Origin: Delphinus delphis
Taxonomy: Eukaryota > Chordata > Mammalia > Artiodactyla > Delphinidae
Direction: 5' to 3'
DNA: 64,000 bases
Assembly: GCF_949987515.2 (NCBI RefSeq)
Contig: NC_082696.1
Coordinates: 32,778,431-32,842,430 of the forward strand
This document shows, piece after piece, positions 25,396 through 36,010 of this stretch (position 1 is its first letter; every line of letters begins with the position of its first letter). Made by a program: the position numbers and the translations under genes. Under the pieces are notes generated by a model that saw nothing but the letters and a program-made list of their open reading frames with translations, did no database searches and was not told where the DNA came from.

Positions 25396-25576
25396 CTGTG
25401 CATCCTCCTTCTTGAAAGTTGAAATAGCCGTGGGCACAGCGATCACATTTCTTTCCTGTTACTCCGGGCTGGCACCAACATTGACCACTCTCTTCGCAGT
25501 CAAATGATTTAGACCCAAAGGAATTGCAGTTGCAGGGAATACACCCCCTTGCTGATTGGAGGCCAAAGGTTTCAGG
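25396..25576 (-). CDS. LAMA2: LAMA2 exon 21 (internal coding exon)
   Basis: This 181-nt exon has acceptor ttctatgccag and donor gtctgtaaat, which departs from consensus at +3 and +4 but keeps G at +5. It starts in phase 0 and ends with one base of a codon. It reads PETFGLQSARGC, IPCNCNSFGSKSFDCEES, then GQCWCQPGVTGKKCDRCAHG and YFNFQEGGCT: the closing loop of one LE module and a full second module. The human protein as I recall it starts AGTFGLQ, so the first two residues differ. Length matches human exon 21 (c.2857-3037). Confidence 0.97.
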
Positions 25577-27854
25577 CTGGCATAGAAGAGGAAAGAGAAA
25601 AATTACATTTAAATCAATTAATTCACAATGGCACAAGATGCACGGTAAGATCAGGTGGGAAAAGAGGAGCCTGGGGTTATCCAGGTTCTTCAGTGATGTT
25701 ATGACAACTGGGCTGTCATTTAATCTAATGGACCTTTTCTATAATGTCCAAGACAAAAGTTCAATTACTTTGAAATTCTACCAAGATTATTGGAAGAATT
25801 AGGGCACTATTATTGTCTGTTATATTTTCACCAGCGTTTCCCTACACCTCTCAAGATTCTAATGGAAATGTGGAAATAAGCGAGGGTGGCATTTCTATTT
25901 AATTAAAAATTTTTCTTGTTTCATTCCTAATAATCTGAATTGATTATTTTCAGATCTTATTAAGTCCTTTTACTTGGTAAATATGTTTTCAATATTATTG
26001 GCCAGCAGCCTAAAGTTAAAATAAATCTTTTTTTCCCTCTTATATTTGATGTAATTTTTGTCGTATATCCATAAATACTTCTAATCATCACTATAGGGCT
26101 CACATTATAAATATAACTCTTAGGTTATGCCTATACTGACAAAATAAGTGGTTTGACTGATATCTCGTTTGTTGGGTTTCATTCTAACGATCAAAACTGA
26201 TTTGTGAGATCACATATCAAAGCACCAGATTAGGTTGAAAAAGGGAAACTTTCATCCTCTGATGAGTGATTCATATGCATATCTCTTATCTATTTATAAC
26301 AAATAACCTTCCATGGTCAATCATTACTAGCTTTGGCTGACTTTCTGGAAATACATGTTATCAGACCTAGAGTGACTATGTTAGAAAATGCTGAATGGAT
26401 TAAAAATCACTCCTATCAGAAAAATGAAAAGCACATATCCTACTTAAAGTATGTCAGGGCTGTCTTTTAAATAGAAGTTTGTCATATTATTATGATATTT
26501 TTATCTGGAAACTTAGTCTCAGTAATTACTTCTTTGTAAAACTAATTCCTATTTTGGAAAATTAGACTTAATAATTACTTCTTGGAAAAAATAAATCTTG
26601 CTATTTAATGTGAGCCACCCAAAGAGAAATGAAGACTCATTAGGTATTTTTGCCATTCTTGTTAACAATATTAAAAATAAGTCCTAGAAAACAAAATCAC
26701 ACTGAAAATTAGTTTCTTAAAATGACTGTTGCTAAGAATAGTTTTGTTTTTTAAATCTAAAATGGGTTATGTTTGATAATCATTTTAATCTTTATATTTC
26801 CTGCTGACTTTATTTTTATTTCTAGTTCTATTTCAGCTTTCATTATATAATTAAAGACGGAAGTGTGCATCACTTCTAACAAATGACCTAACACTTGATT
26901 TTGAAGTTAAATTAAGTTATAAGAAAAAATGAAAACATACAGTATTTTTATTCATAAAAAGCAATTCAATGTATCCTTCTAATACGTAATCAGAAATTAA
27001 GAAAATGGTTAAAGTACAAGCATGCCCATTACAATATTATTTATCACAGTGAGTAACTGTAGAGGCACTTAAATGTTCAATATTAGAGAAAAAGTTGAAT
27101 AAATTAAATTGTGATACATTCATGTCATGAAATATATGCAATCATTAAAATCCTGTTTTTAAGAAGTTTTAATGATATGAATATATGTAGAATATAGCGT
27201 TAAGTAAAATTTTAAAAAGCAGAATACAAAATTATGTACACACTATAATTCTAATTACATATCCGTAAAGATACACATACCATTCAGACACACACTGATA
27301 GAAACATATATACATAGAAATAAAAGACTAGATTATATATTAAAATTTTAAAAAAAGTTTACTTCGCATTTGTCCTTATTTCCTAAATTTTCTTGACTTA
27401 GAATGTGAATTGTAGCGATATACTTTACATTCATCTTTATTTCCTAAGTTTGCTTTACTTAGCGTATCTATCTATCTTTAATGCATAAATCTATAAAATA
27501 TTAAATAAACTTTCAAATCATTAGTTATTTTAAAAATTCCGAAGTTGATTATATGAAGAAATATATGAGAAGTAATGTCCCTATCATACTTTTCTAATAT
27601 TTAACTAATGTAATTTTAAAGCCTAGGTTATACCAAAACAAATACTACAAAATTTCAGTAATAAAATTTTAATAAATTGGTGATCAAAAATTTATTTCAC
27701 AGACCAGGGAAAACCCTGTAGGAAACAACTTTAAGGAACAAATATTCTTAGTCAGTAATTGAGACTAATGAGGTAAAACATATATGGAAGAAAGTGCCTG
27801 CCTAGTCTCAGTGGAGAGTTTGATGAGCTCCCATAAATTATTCTCATTTGGGGT

Positions 27855-28115
27855 AATAATAAAAACTATCACTTACGTATTGTACTTGCTATGTACCAAG
27901 CACTGTTCTAAAGCCCTTTAAAAATATGAATTCATTCAAAATCTCAAGGCAATCCTGGAAGATAGTTATTAGCAATAACTTTTTACAGAGTGGTGAAACT
28001 GAGGCATAGAAAGGTCAAGTAATTTGGTTACCAGCTAACCAATTGTGGAGTCAGCCAAATCAACTAGACTGGCTTCAGAGTCTGTGCTCTTAACTCTCAC
28101 ATATACTGCCTCAAA
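27855..28115 (+). repeat. MIR SINE
   Basis: MIR pattern: tgctatgtaccaagcactgt, ctcaaggcaatcctggaaga, gaaactgaggcatagaaagg, then the 3' part with ttcagagtctgtgctctta. Confidence 0.8.
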
Positions 28116-28319
28116 GGAAAAATGGTCTCAGGACAAAACACCACTCCATCATACATCAGTGCTGTAGGATATGTAGGAAAAGGGCATGTATCAGGGTTAA
28201 AATTCCGTTAAATTTATATTTTGGAGACATACTGATCAGTTATTGTCCTTTTCTTTCACTTTAAATGTATGCATTTATTTCTGAAAAACATAATCTCTTT
28301 TAAAACTTTCTTCATTTAA

Positions 28320-28960
28320 TAACAATAGTAATAATAACAGTAATAATACCTAACATTTACTGAGAACTCTTCAGATGTGTGTCTTATGCACGCTTCTCAT
28401 GACACCTGGAAACAGCCATGGAGGTGCCTGGATAGATCTCCCTGCAAGAGAGCCTGCAGTGGCAGCGTCGCTGATTGACAAGCCCCAGCTTCCACTCTTG
28501 GATCTAGTGGAGGAGCTCACAGCAAGTCACGCTTCTCCAAGTCAATGACTGGTACACTGAAATACTAGAATCTTCCTGCCCAATCCAAGATTCCTCCAAT
28601 GGGCAAATTTTGCTGGGGCACTCCCTACTGGCCAGGCTAAGAATTTGAGATTTGGGCAGAATGCACCCAATGAGACTTTCCTACTCAATATTTCCTTCCC
28701 TCTCTCCTTTCACATGGTCAGACCCGCATTTCAGTAGAAGGCTCCCTGCATACTGCTCTCTCCTCCATCATCCTTCACTGGAGTTTTCCCCCAGTAAATC
28801 TCTTGGCATTTGCTTCTTGGAGGATCTGAGCCAACACAAACCCTATGAAGTAGGTCCTACTATAGATGAAAAAGCTGAATTACAGAAAGATTTAAGAAAC
28901 TCTTTTACAGTTTACAGGCAGTGTTGGAGTTGGGATTTGATCTGAGGCAGTCTGATATCA
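28320..28960 (+). repeat. MIR SINE interrupted by a later insertion
   Basis: The left part (taatacctaacatttactga) ends near 28396. The right part resumes at about 28839 with ccctatgaagtaggtcctac and continues to ttggagttgggatttgatct. The 440 bp between are foreign to the MIR. Confidence 0.65.
28397..28838. mobile_element. Unassigned insertion within a MIR, possibly a solo LTR
   Basis: This roughly 440-bp GC-richer segment separates two MIR halves. It can be framed as TG...CA (tgacacctgg... gagccaacaca), and its end (cccagtaaatctcttggcat, cttcttggaggatctgag) resembles the 3' end of some LTRs. No internal retroviral sequence is present and I cannot name the family. Confidence 0.4.
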
Positions 28961-29720
28961 AAAGTAGTTTTTTTTAAATGTCAATAAAGAGCCAAGAAAT
29001 AAAACCATAAATTTGTTCTACTTCCTCCCCGCCTTCCTCCTACTCCATCTCCCTTTTCTATCCCCTACCCTTAGTTCTCCTGAGCTCTGATTCTACACTG
29101 GCAAGTCCTGTCTCCTGGTACTTTGCAACTTGGTCTTGGACCTATTCTTCCCTCCTTCCTCCTCTCTTCCTTTCTCCCCTCTCCCTTCCTAACTTCCTTC
29201 CTCCCAACATTTTTGTTTTGCCCTGTGAGAAGAGGGACCAAACTTCTGTAGTAGAAGACATGCTAACTTACTTTGTGTATGTTGTACATTTATAGTGTGT
29301 GAAAGTGCGTTTCTTGTGTTTGTTGTATACGTGAACAAAATTGTAATGTGGAAATGTAACAAAATCATTAATTATGATGAAAGGTCAGCCCAATGTCAGA
29401 TCAATGGGCTAGATTTTCTTGGCTAGATCTCACTTTCTTTGCTAGATTTCCCTTCACTTATTCATTCATGTGTTCCCTTCATTTGCTCCAAATGATGCCC
29501 GAGGTTCCTTCCCCTTCTAAGATTATAGGTTCCTACTAATAAATTTTTCTTTGTTTTCTACATATCCATGATCAATTGAAACTTTTATGAACATATGAAC
29601 TTGAATAGGCTTTAAAAAAGATATTGATAAAAAAAAGATATCGATAGCTATTTTTAAAAGGCAAGACTTCAATCAGGAATTGTCTAGTTTTCGCATTTGC
29701 AATTTGCACACTTAGCAACC

Positions 29721-29752
29721 TTTATTTGGTAAAATGGCACCAGAGCAGGTCA
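29721..29752 (-). promoter_or_regulatory. Possible stop and poly(A) signal after the intron 20 LE-like segment
   Basis: If the LE-like frame is read through instead of spliced, it stays open for about 59 more codons and stops at TGA (29750-29752). A canonical AATAAA lies 23 nt further on (29721-29726), and TGTG occurs soon after. This would make about 29700-30076 an alternative 3'-terminal exon. No A-tail is visible downstream, as would be expected for a retrocopy. A chance AATAAA in AT-rich intron is also possible. Confidence 0.3.
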
Positions 29753-29929
29753 GCAGCAGCACATGGAACACAACATGCTGAGGCACGAACCATGCAGCGC
29801 CTCTGAGATTACCGGAGCTGGGGGTCGATAGGCTCCCCGAGGACATCCACTGGAGCTGCTGACACCCCACCTCTGGGGAGACCCCAGCACTGGCTGCGCT
29901 CTCTGTGGCTGCTCCTTCTGTCGGTGCAC

Positions 29930-30076
29930 CTGCCTGCTGAGGGTGCATTGTTTCCCTACGAAGCCTGATTTACAGACACATCTTCCTGTGATATCACACT
30001 GTGGTGTCACAGAGCCAATGGGATTGCAGCCACAGGACACACAGAATCGCTTCTCTGGGTCCCACCACATAGTGGG
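29930..30076 (-). other. LE-like open segment in intron 20: candidate cassette or relic exon
   Basis: The minus strand here reads PTMWWDPEKRFCVSCGCN, then PIGSVTPQCDITGRCVCK, then SGFVGKQCTLSRQ. This is the closing loop of one LE module and the first half of another (C-x-x-C-x-C, GSxxxxC, TGRCxCKxGFxGxxC). A T-rich tract followed by tttaaag gives a 3' splice-like border; CAG then gtgcac gives a weak donor. Length 147 is a multiple of three, and the phase is 0/0, the same as the exon 20/21 junction. The cysteine expected three residues after GKQC is missing. Alternatives are a retrocopy fragment of another LE gene or a dead exon. Confidence 0.45.
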
Positions 30077-30834
30077 CTTTAAAGGCCAACAGAAAAATAA
30101 AACAAAAACAACAAAAAAAGAGCACATAATATTATTCAAGAGATAGAAGCAAATGATATTTCCAAACTTCCTACAGACGGCCGGTTTGACACCTGAGAAA
30201 TGCTTGGTTCTGCTTAACAGTGTTAATCACCAAAATATTACATATATATGTGAAGGAGACAGTGCAAATCCATGTCTTCTTATGGAGGAATCTCAGGTGC
30301 TCACCATACTGAAGGCAGGGCAATACATGCAGGAACAGAGAGCAACATATTTTGGTTTTTGTTTCATTTTAGCAAAATGGTATCTAAAAAAAATATTTTG
30401 ATTTACTTCTCTACTGAAAACTTTTGTTGAGTAGAGTGCTCACTGGAACTTTTAACTGATGGAACTAGTACAAAGTGTTTGATAAGAGCAAAGGGTGTGA
30501 CACTTTTTTTTTTTCTGCCAAAAACATAAAAGCAAAAGAAAGAATACATGACTCGTCATAGACTGGGATTCAATTTGTATGCTGTTTCAGAAGCATCTGA
30601 ATTACAGTAAATATTACACAAATTTACTACCAAGGAAATATAGGTTGAGGGTCAAATGCTAGTGTATGGTAAATTTTGTTCTATTTTGAAAAAAACATTT
30701 CAATGATCACAGTAATTTTGTATGTACAATGAGATATTCCTGAACTTGTCTTTCAATATGCTCAGAAGTACATCAGTGAAAGCCAATGAGAAGTTTGAAG
30801 GAAGAAGTAATTATGGTCAGCTCCTACTTCTTAC

Positions 30835-30941
30835 CTTACATTCATCACACTGCCGCCCCTGCACGTTAGGTTTGCATTCACACTGTCCCGTCTGAGCATG
30901 GCAAACCTCAGAGAAGGAGCCGTTGGCATTACAGAGGCAAG
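30835..30941 (-). CDS. LAMA2: LAMA2 exon 20 (internal coding exon)
   Basis: This 107-nt exon has acceptor cttcgcag and donor gtaagaag. After completing the Pro codon split with exon 19 it reads CLCNANGSFSEVCHAQTG then QCECKPNVQGRQCDECK, the front half of an LE module, and ends in phase 0. Length matches human exon 20 (c.2750-2856). The sequence NGS is a potential N-glycosylation site. The human protein, as I remember it, has AGGS here, so this sequon may be a lineage gain. The next canonical exon is 5.3 kb away, and intron 20 contains an extra LE-like segment in the same phase. Confidence 0.97.
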
Positions 30942-31589
30942 CTGCGAAGAGAAGAGAGATCTGTGATTGGGAAAAATGTTCTAATAGTCTTAATAGGCTT
31001 GTTAAATAGTAATATCCCCCAGGTGGTAACACTGGCCACAAAGTTTTAGAATAAAATGTTTTCTGATTGCTAGGGGTTCTGTTAAGCATTATATTATTTG
31101 ATGTTTACACCCACTTTATAAGCTGTAGAGATATTTATGTAAAGCAACAGCACAGTCCCTGGCACATTCATATGCTGTGAAAATACTAATGTCACCATTA
31201 GTATTCAAATTCTGAGAATGAAGACACTGAATTTCCACGTAGCCATAACTCAAACAAGGCCACATGATTAGTAGGCGATATAGTTGAGTTCAGGTAAAAG
31301 GTTCTTTCCACCCGTCCTCCAGCTGTTTTGCTTCTTCACAGATACACTGGGGTAGCACCTAAAATATAATCTCAATATAAGTAATGCATACTGACTCTAG
31401 AGCTGAAATAATTTTGAGAAATTATCAAAATGAATAGCACCCATGGCATAATATTAATTCTAAAATTAATGAAGCAAAATTAATTAATTTTTTCCAATTT
31501 AATGATTATTTACAATATGCCAGTTTTTGTGTTAAGCTCAAAAAATGAGCTTGAGGGGAAATATATACATACCTTTAAGATTAGAAAAG

Positions 31590-32790
31590 TATGTAAGACT
31601 GTAGAACCAAGTAGACATTTTTCTAAAGAGGATATCAAAGTGGCCAACAAGCACATGAAAAGATGCTCAACATCACTACTCATCAGGGGAATGCAAATCA
31701 AAACCACAATGAGATATCACCTCACACCTGTTAAAATGGCTGTCATCAAGAAGACAAGAGACAACAAGTGGTGGTGGGAATGTGATGAAAAGGGAACGCT
31801 TATACACTGTTGGTGGGAGTGTAAACTGGTCCAACCACTATGGAAAACAATATGGATTTTCCTCAAAATGTTAAAAACAGATCCACCATACAATCCAGCA
31901 ATCCCATTTCTGGATATATACCCAAACTAAATGAAAACAGTGTTTTGAAGAGATATATGCGCTCCCATGTTTACTGCAGCATTATTCACAATAGCCAAGA
32001 TATGGAAACATCCTAACTGCCCATCAGTGGGTGAATGGATAAAAAGATGCGATGTATATACACAATGGAATATTACTCAGCCATGAGGAAGGAGGGTATC
32101 CTGCCATTTGGATGGACCTTGAGCACACTATGCTAAGTGAGATAAGTCAGATATAGAAAGACAAGTACTGTGCTTCCCTGGTGGCGCAGTGGTTGAGAAT
32201 CTGCCTGCTAATGCAGGGGACACAGGTTCGAGCCCTGGTCTGGGAAGATCCCACATGCCGCGGAGCAACTAGGCCCGTGAGGCACAACTACTGAGCCTGT
32301 GCATCTGGAGTCTGTGCTCCACAACAAGAGAGTCCAAGACAGTGAGAGGCCTGCGTACCGCGATGAAGAGTGGCCTCCGCTTGCCACAACTAGAGAAAGC
32401 CCTCGCACAGCAACGAAGACCCAATGCAGCCAAAAATAAAAATAAATTAAAAAAAAAGAAAGACAAGTACTGTATGATATCACTTATATGCGGAATCTAA
32501 ATAAGTCAAACTCATAAAAAAAAACAGTAAAATGATCGTTACCATAGGATGGAGAATGGGGGGATAAAATTATTGCTGTTTAGGGTAAAAAATTGCAACA
32601 AGTAGTTAATAAGCTATAGTGATCTAATGCACAGTATAATGAATATAGACAATATTGTACTACAAATTATGTAACAGGATAAATATTGCTACAATGGCAA
32701 CCATGTTACAATATATAAATTTATTAAAGTAACATATTGTACACCTTAAATTTACATGTTATATGTCAAACATATTCAATAAAATGTATA
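31590..32790 (+). repeat. Older L1 fragment (ORF2 C-terminus and 3' UTR), split by a SINE
   Basis: The plus strand encodes a broken ORF2 C-terminal region ([20 protein letters not shown], then [15 protein letters not shown]). It continues through catttggatggaccttgag, and after the nested CHR SINE resumes with gtatgatatcacttatatg. It is more diverged than the 7.1 and 54.7 kb copies. Confidence 0.88.
32172..32456 (+). repeat. CHR-1-type SINE nested inside an L1
   Basis: This is a CHR SINE with the longer 3' body (gatgaagagtggcctccgct... ccaatgcagccaaaaataaa). Perfect 17-bp duplications of the L1 target, agaaagacaagtactgt, flank it at 32155-32171 and 32457-32473. It is therefore younger than the L1 it interrupts. 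Confidence 0.92.
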
Positions 32791-33159
32791 TAAGATAAAA
32801 ACAACTTTTTCAAGTGTATTAGGAGTACAGCATTATAATTTTTAAACTGAGGAAGATATATACTATCCTCAGTTTATATACTATAAACCTTATTACTATG
32901 ATAGTATATATTATATACTATCTCCAAAGATAGAAAATGTATTTGGTTTAAGTAACCTTTTGTCATTTTTATGTTACAAAGTTGTCTGATGTTATTCTGA
33001 AACATATAATAAATCAGCCTAAAAATTAAGAAGCTTTTTCACAAATAGAACAGTAATTAATGGTTCACTCTGTACTCCACAAGTGTATTTTTAATGGTAC
33101 ATATAATTGCATTGATACCAGAGTAAAAATGTGAGGGGGAGATGACATGGGAATTTAGA

Positions 33160-33570
33160 CTATTCGTAGATGGTTTTTGTAAATTTTGTACAATATTTCA
33201 TGTCTCTGAATACTTTGATTTGAGCACAACTTATAAATACATTATAAATAGCTACTCCATCAGCCTGCACTATTTTTCTGTTCATGGGGTGCTTTCCTAA
33301 AAACTGCTTGATTTTTCTTCCAATAGTTTGGTCTTCAGTGTCTGCTAACTTGATACTTGTTGGGTGGCCATTTAAAAACTTGTCCCAGCCAGTTATCTTA
33401 CTCAGGTAATAGCCTACGGATAGTCTACAGCTGGTGTGTGAGAAGAGGCTGAAGAAAATATTTTCTTTAAATATCCATTTCATTTGGCTAATAGAATTGT
33501 TATATATACTTTTAATTTCTTCATATATTTCATATATATATATATGATACATCGATTTTAAAAATCTCAA
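33160..33570 (-). pseudogene. Unidentified open frame, possible retrocopy fragment
   Basis: A 136-codon open frame lies inside intron 19. The N-terminal third looks like AT-rich noise. From about codon 55 the composition becomes protein-like (KITGWDKFLNGHPTSIKL, ADTEDQTIGRKIKQFLGK, HPMNRKIVQ). It shows no splice border that fits LAMA2 and no poly(A) trace that I can see. I do not recognise a family. It may equally be a chance frame. Confidence 0.2.
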
Positions 33571-33659
33571 ATAATTTATAAATTAAAAGCCACTTTTTCT
33601 TAGAGTGGGGAATACAAGATTAAATTTACTAAAAAGTCATCTTAAAAATAACAAAAGCT

Positions 33660-33877
33660 GGGCTTCCCTGGTGGTGCAGTGGTTGAGAGTCCGCCTGCCG
33701 ATGCAGGGGACACGGGTTCGTGCCCCGGTCCGGGAAGATCCCACGTGCCGCGGAGCGGCTGGGCCCGTGAGCCATGGCCGCTGAGCCTGCGCGTCCGGAG
33801 CCTGTGCTCCGCAACGGGAGAGGCCACAACAGTGAGAGGCCCGCATAATGCAAAAACAAAACAAAACAAAACAAAAA
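33660..33877 (+). repeat. CHR-2-like SINE
   Basis: Full-length copy ending in an (AAAAC)n tail. Its head is gggcttccctggtggtgcag and it keeps many CpGs in the body, suggesting youth. A short possible duplication (aacaaaagc) is present on both sides. Confidence 0.92.
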
Positions 33878-34379
33878 ACAAAAGCAATATAGAATTTTAA
33901 GTGGCATTTTTAAATGAAATGTATGACACAGAAATATGTATATAAATTTAAAAAGCAAAATATATTTCTTAGTAGTGGTGTACTTTTCATGAACAGATCC
34001 AGAGGCAACTAAAATAATAGTTTATTATGAATTTTCTTTTTGTAAAGGTTTACTAACTATGCATAGAAGAGCTATTATATCTATGAAAAGTTAAAAATAG
34101 AAAATAAATGTGTTTTGGTATTTTTATATGCTAAAGAGCATTAAAAGCATAATTGTGTCTATACTTCATGGCAAGTGATATAAAAATTGGTGATGGTTCA
34201 AAAATGTTTTTATACCATATTCTTCTATGTGTTAAGACTTCATGCCACAGATCCTGAATTTACCACAATAAAAAGAGTGGAACTGTCTCTTCAACCTTAT
34301 GGAGGGGGTTATTGGAAGATAGAAAATGAGGTCATTCAGCGAGTAACACAGCCTCAGAATTAGTGAGCATCTCTACCAA

Positions 34380-34580
34380 AGGAGCTACCATGTGTGAGTA
34401 GCCCATGCCCCAGGCAGCTCACTAGATACTCTCACATGCTAGATCCTTTAATCCTCATTGAAAATTAGGACGCTTTATGTAAATGAGGAAACTGAATCTC
34501 AGTGAGGTCAAACGTCTTGCCCAGCATCACACAGGTAGAAAGTGTAGACCCTAGATGATGAGTTTGAACTGGAGAATTTC
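34380..34580 (+). repeat. MIR SINE
   Basis: MIR pattern: atcctttaatcctcattgaa, atgaggaaactgaatctcag, cttgcccagcatcacacagg. Confidence 0.75.
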
Positions 34581-35798
34581 TTAAGTTCCTTATGGTTTTA
34601 CACAGATGCCATAAACCCACAGTGTTTAAAGGCGCTTCTGAGCCTGTTGGAAATTTTGCTTTAAAAACAATTGACAATTTACACGTGATATTAATAGCTG
34701 CAGACTGTCCCAGAGAGTGGTTTGTTTTTGATTCAATAAATTGTCATTTTTAAATGACAAAAAGCTGGCACTTATCTTCCAAACCTGTGAGGAGAAAGAC
34801 ACATTTCTTATTGAAATGGGGGACGGGACTAGCAGGTCTTTGGTGTTTACAGCGGAGATACTAACAGGCACAACATTTCCAGTGGTTTCTGTATTGTTGC
34901 AGGTCCTGGGACCCAACTGAATGATTGGAAGAGTCCCTTCTTAGATAACGAAGTCTGCAGAAGTGAATATTGAGCTGGTATCATAACCTGCTCTGCCTAA
35001 AGATTATCACAGCAGGTGAAGTTGATGATGGCAGTGTCCAGCAGTAACGTGGACTAACAAGGATGCTCGTTCCATTTAATTCTCCACAATGAAATCTCTC
35101 TTGCATAATATATTACCACTAATATAAATCATTTGTAAATTCTATGCAACACCAAAAAATACAGCTGAAGAGATCAAGATGAGGGTAGGAATGTATTGAC
35201 TAATATGGATGAAGTCCTACAATAGCTAATTTGCAGAAGTAAAACACAGAAATAGCATTCTGTGAGTAGTCCTAAGGTTAATACCTCAACAGTTACAAAT
35301 GCCAGTGTGTAAGAATATTGGCAGAATTTTACACCTGCTGTGAAATGCTAGAATGTAAAGTTTACATATGAAAGCATAACAGATTAATACCTACTGACAG
35401 GTACTAATGAAATAATACGGACTGATAAATTTATTTCAAGAAAATGGCTAGAAATGTAATAAACAATAAGGATAAATAGGGGCTACCTAATTTTCAGATT
35501 CTTCTTTCCTGTCATAGACAGAAACTTATTTAAAAATCTTCATCCCACGTGGAAACAGAGATATGTGTATCATTTGAAAAATGATACTTCAACAATGCAG
35601 CAGTTTTGAAAGGACTTAATCTATTAGCACAAAGAAATGTATTAGAATATTCAGACTCTGTGTATAGGCTGTGTATCTATCTATCTTACATGTATTACAC
35701 ATAATTTGCTACCCTCCAATCCCCACTCAAGAACTCATCAGTTACTTTGAGGTGCAATGCATCAATTCTGTCAGGGGCATCAATAGTTCAGGACTTAC

Positions 35799-36010
35799 GC
35801 TGACAGTTCTTTGCATCAACTGCGTCTCCAAAATATCCATCAGCACAAAGCTCACAGTACCGGCCTGTTGTACCTGGCTTACATATCAGACAGGAGCCAG
35901 ACAAGCTGTCACAGCTGCCAGGGATGGAGAAGTCAAGGTTGTCATTGCACTGGCATGGCTGACACGATCCTCCAGGTAGAGAAGGTTGTCCAAAATAGCC
36001 TTCTGCACAC
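35799..36010 (-). CDS. LAMA2: LAMA2 exon 19 (internal coding exon)
   Basis: This 212-nt exon has acceptor caccttag and donor gtaagtcc. It encodes the end of one LE module (RCAEGYFGQPSLPGGSC), a complete LE module (QPCQCNDNLDFSIPGSCD then SLSGSCLICKPGTTGRYC) and its closing loop (ELCADGYFGDAVDAKNCQ). It starts one base into a codon boundary (phase 2) and ends with one base of the next codon. All eight LE cysteines are visible. Length matches human exon 19 (c.2538-2749). The long conserved stretch around NDNLDFSIPGSCDSLSGSC is a strong identifier of alpha-2. Confidence 0.98.

Larger units (their letters stand above)
25577..30834 (-). other. LAMA2: LAMA2 intron 20
   Basis: This 5258-nt intron carries the LE-like open segment at 29721-30076. 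It also has two MIRs (27855-28115 and an interrupted one at 28320-28960), an unassigned insertion splitting the second MIR (about 28397-28838), and an old L1/L2-like A-rich stretch near 27000-27360. Pyrimidine-rich sequence runs at 29020-29220. The stretch 25600-27000 shows nothing beyond AT-rich intron. Confidence 0.85.
30942..35798 (-). other. LAMA2: LAMA2 intron 19
   Basis: This 4857-nt intron contains an L1 fragment carrying a nested CHR SINE (31590-32790), a CHR-2-like SINE (33660-33877), a MIR (about 34380-34580) and an unexplained 136-codon open frame on the minus strand (33160-33570). The stretch 34600-35790 holds nothing I recognise. Confidence 0.85.
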
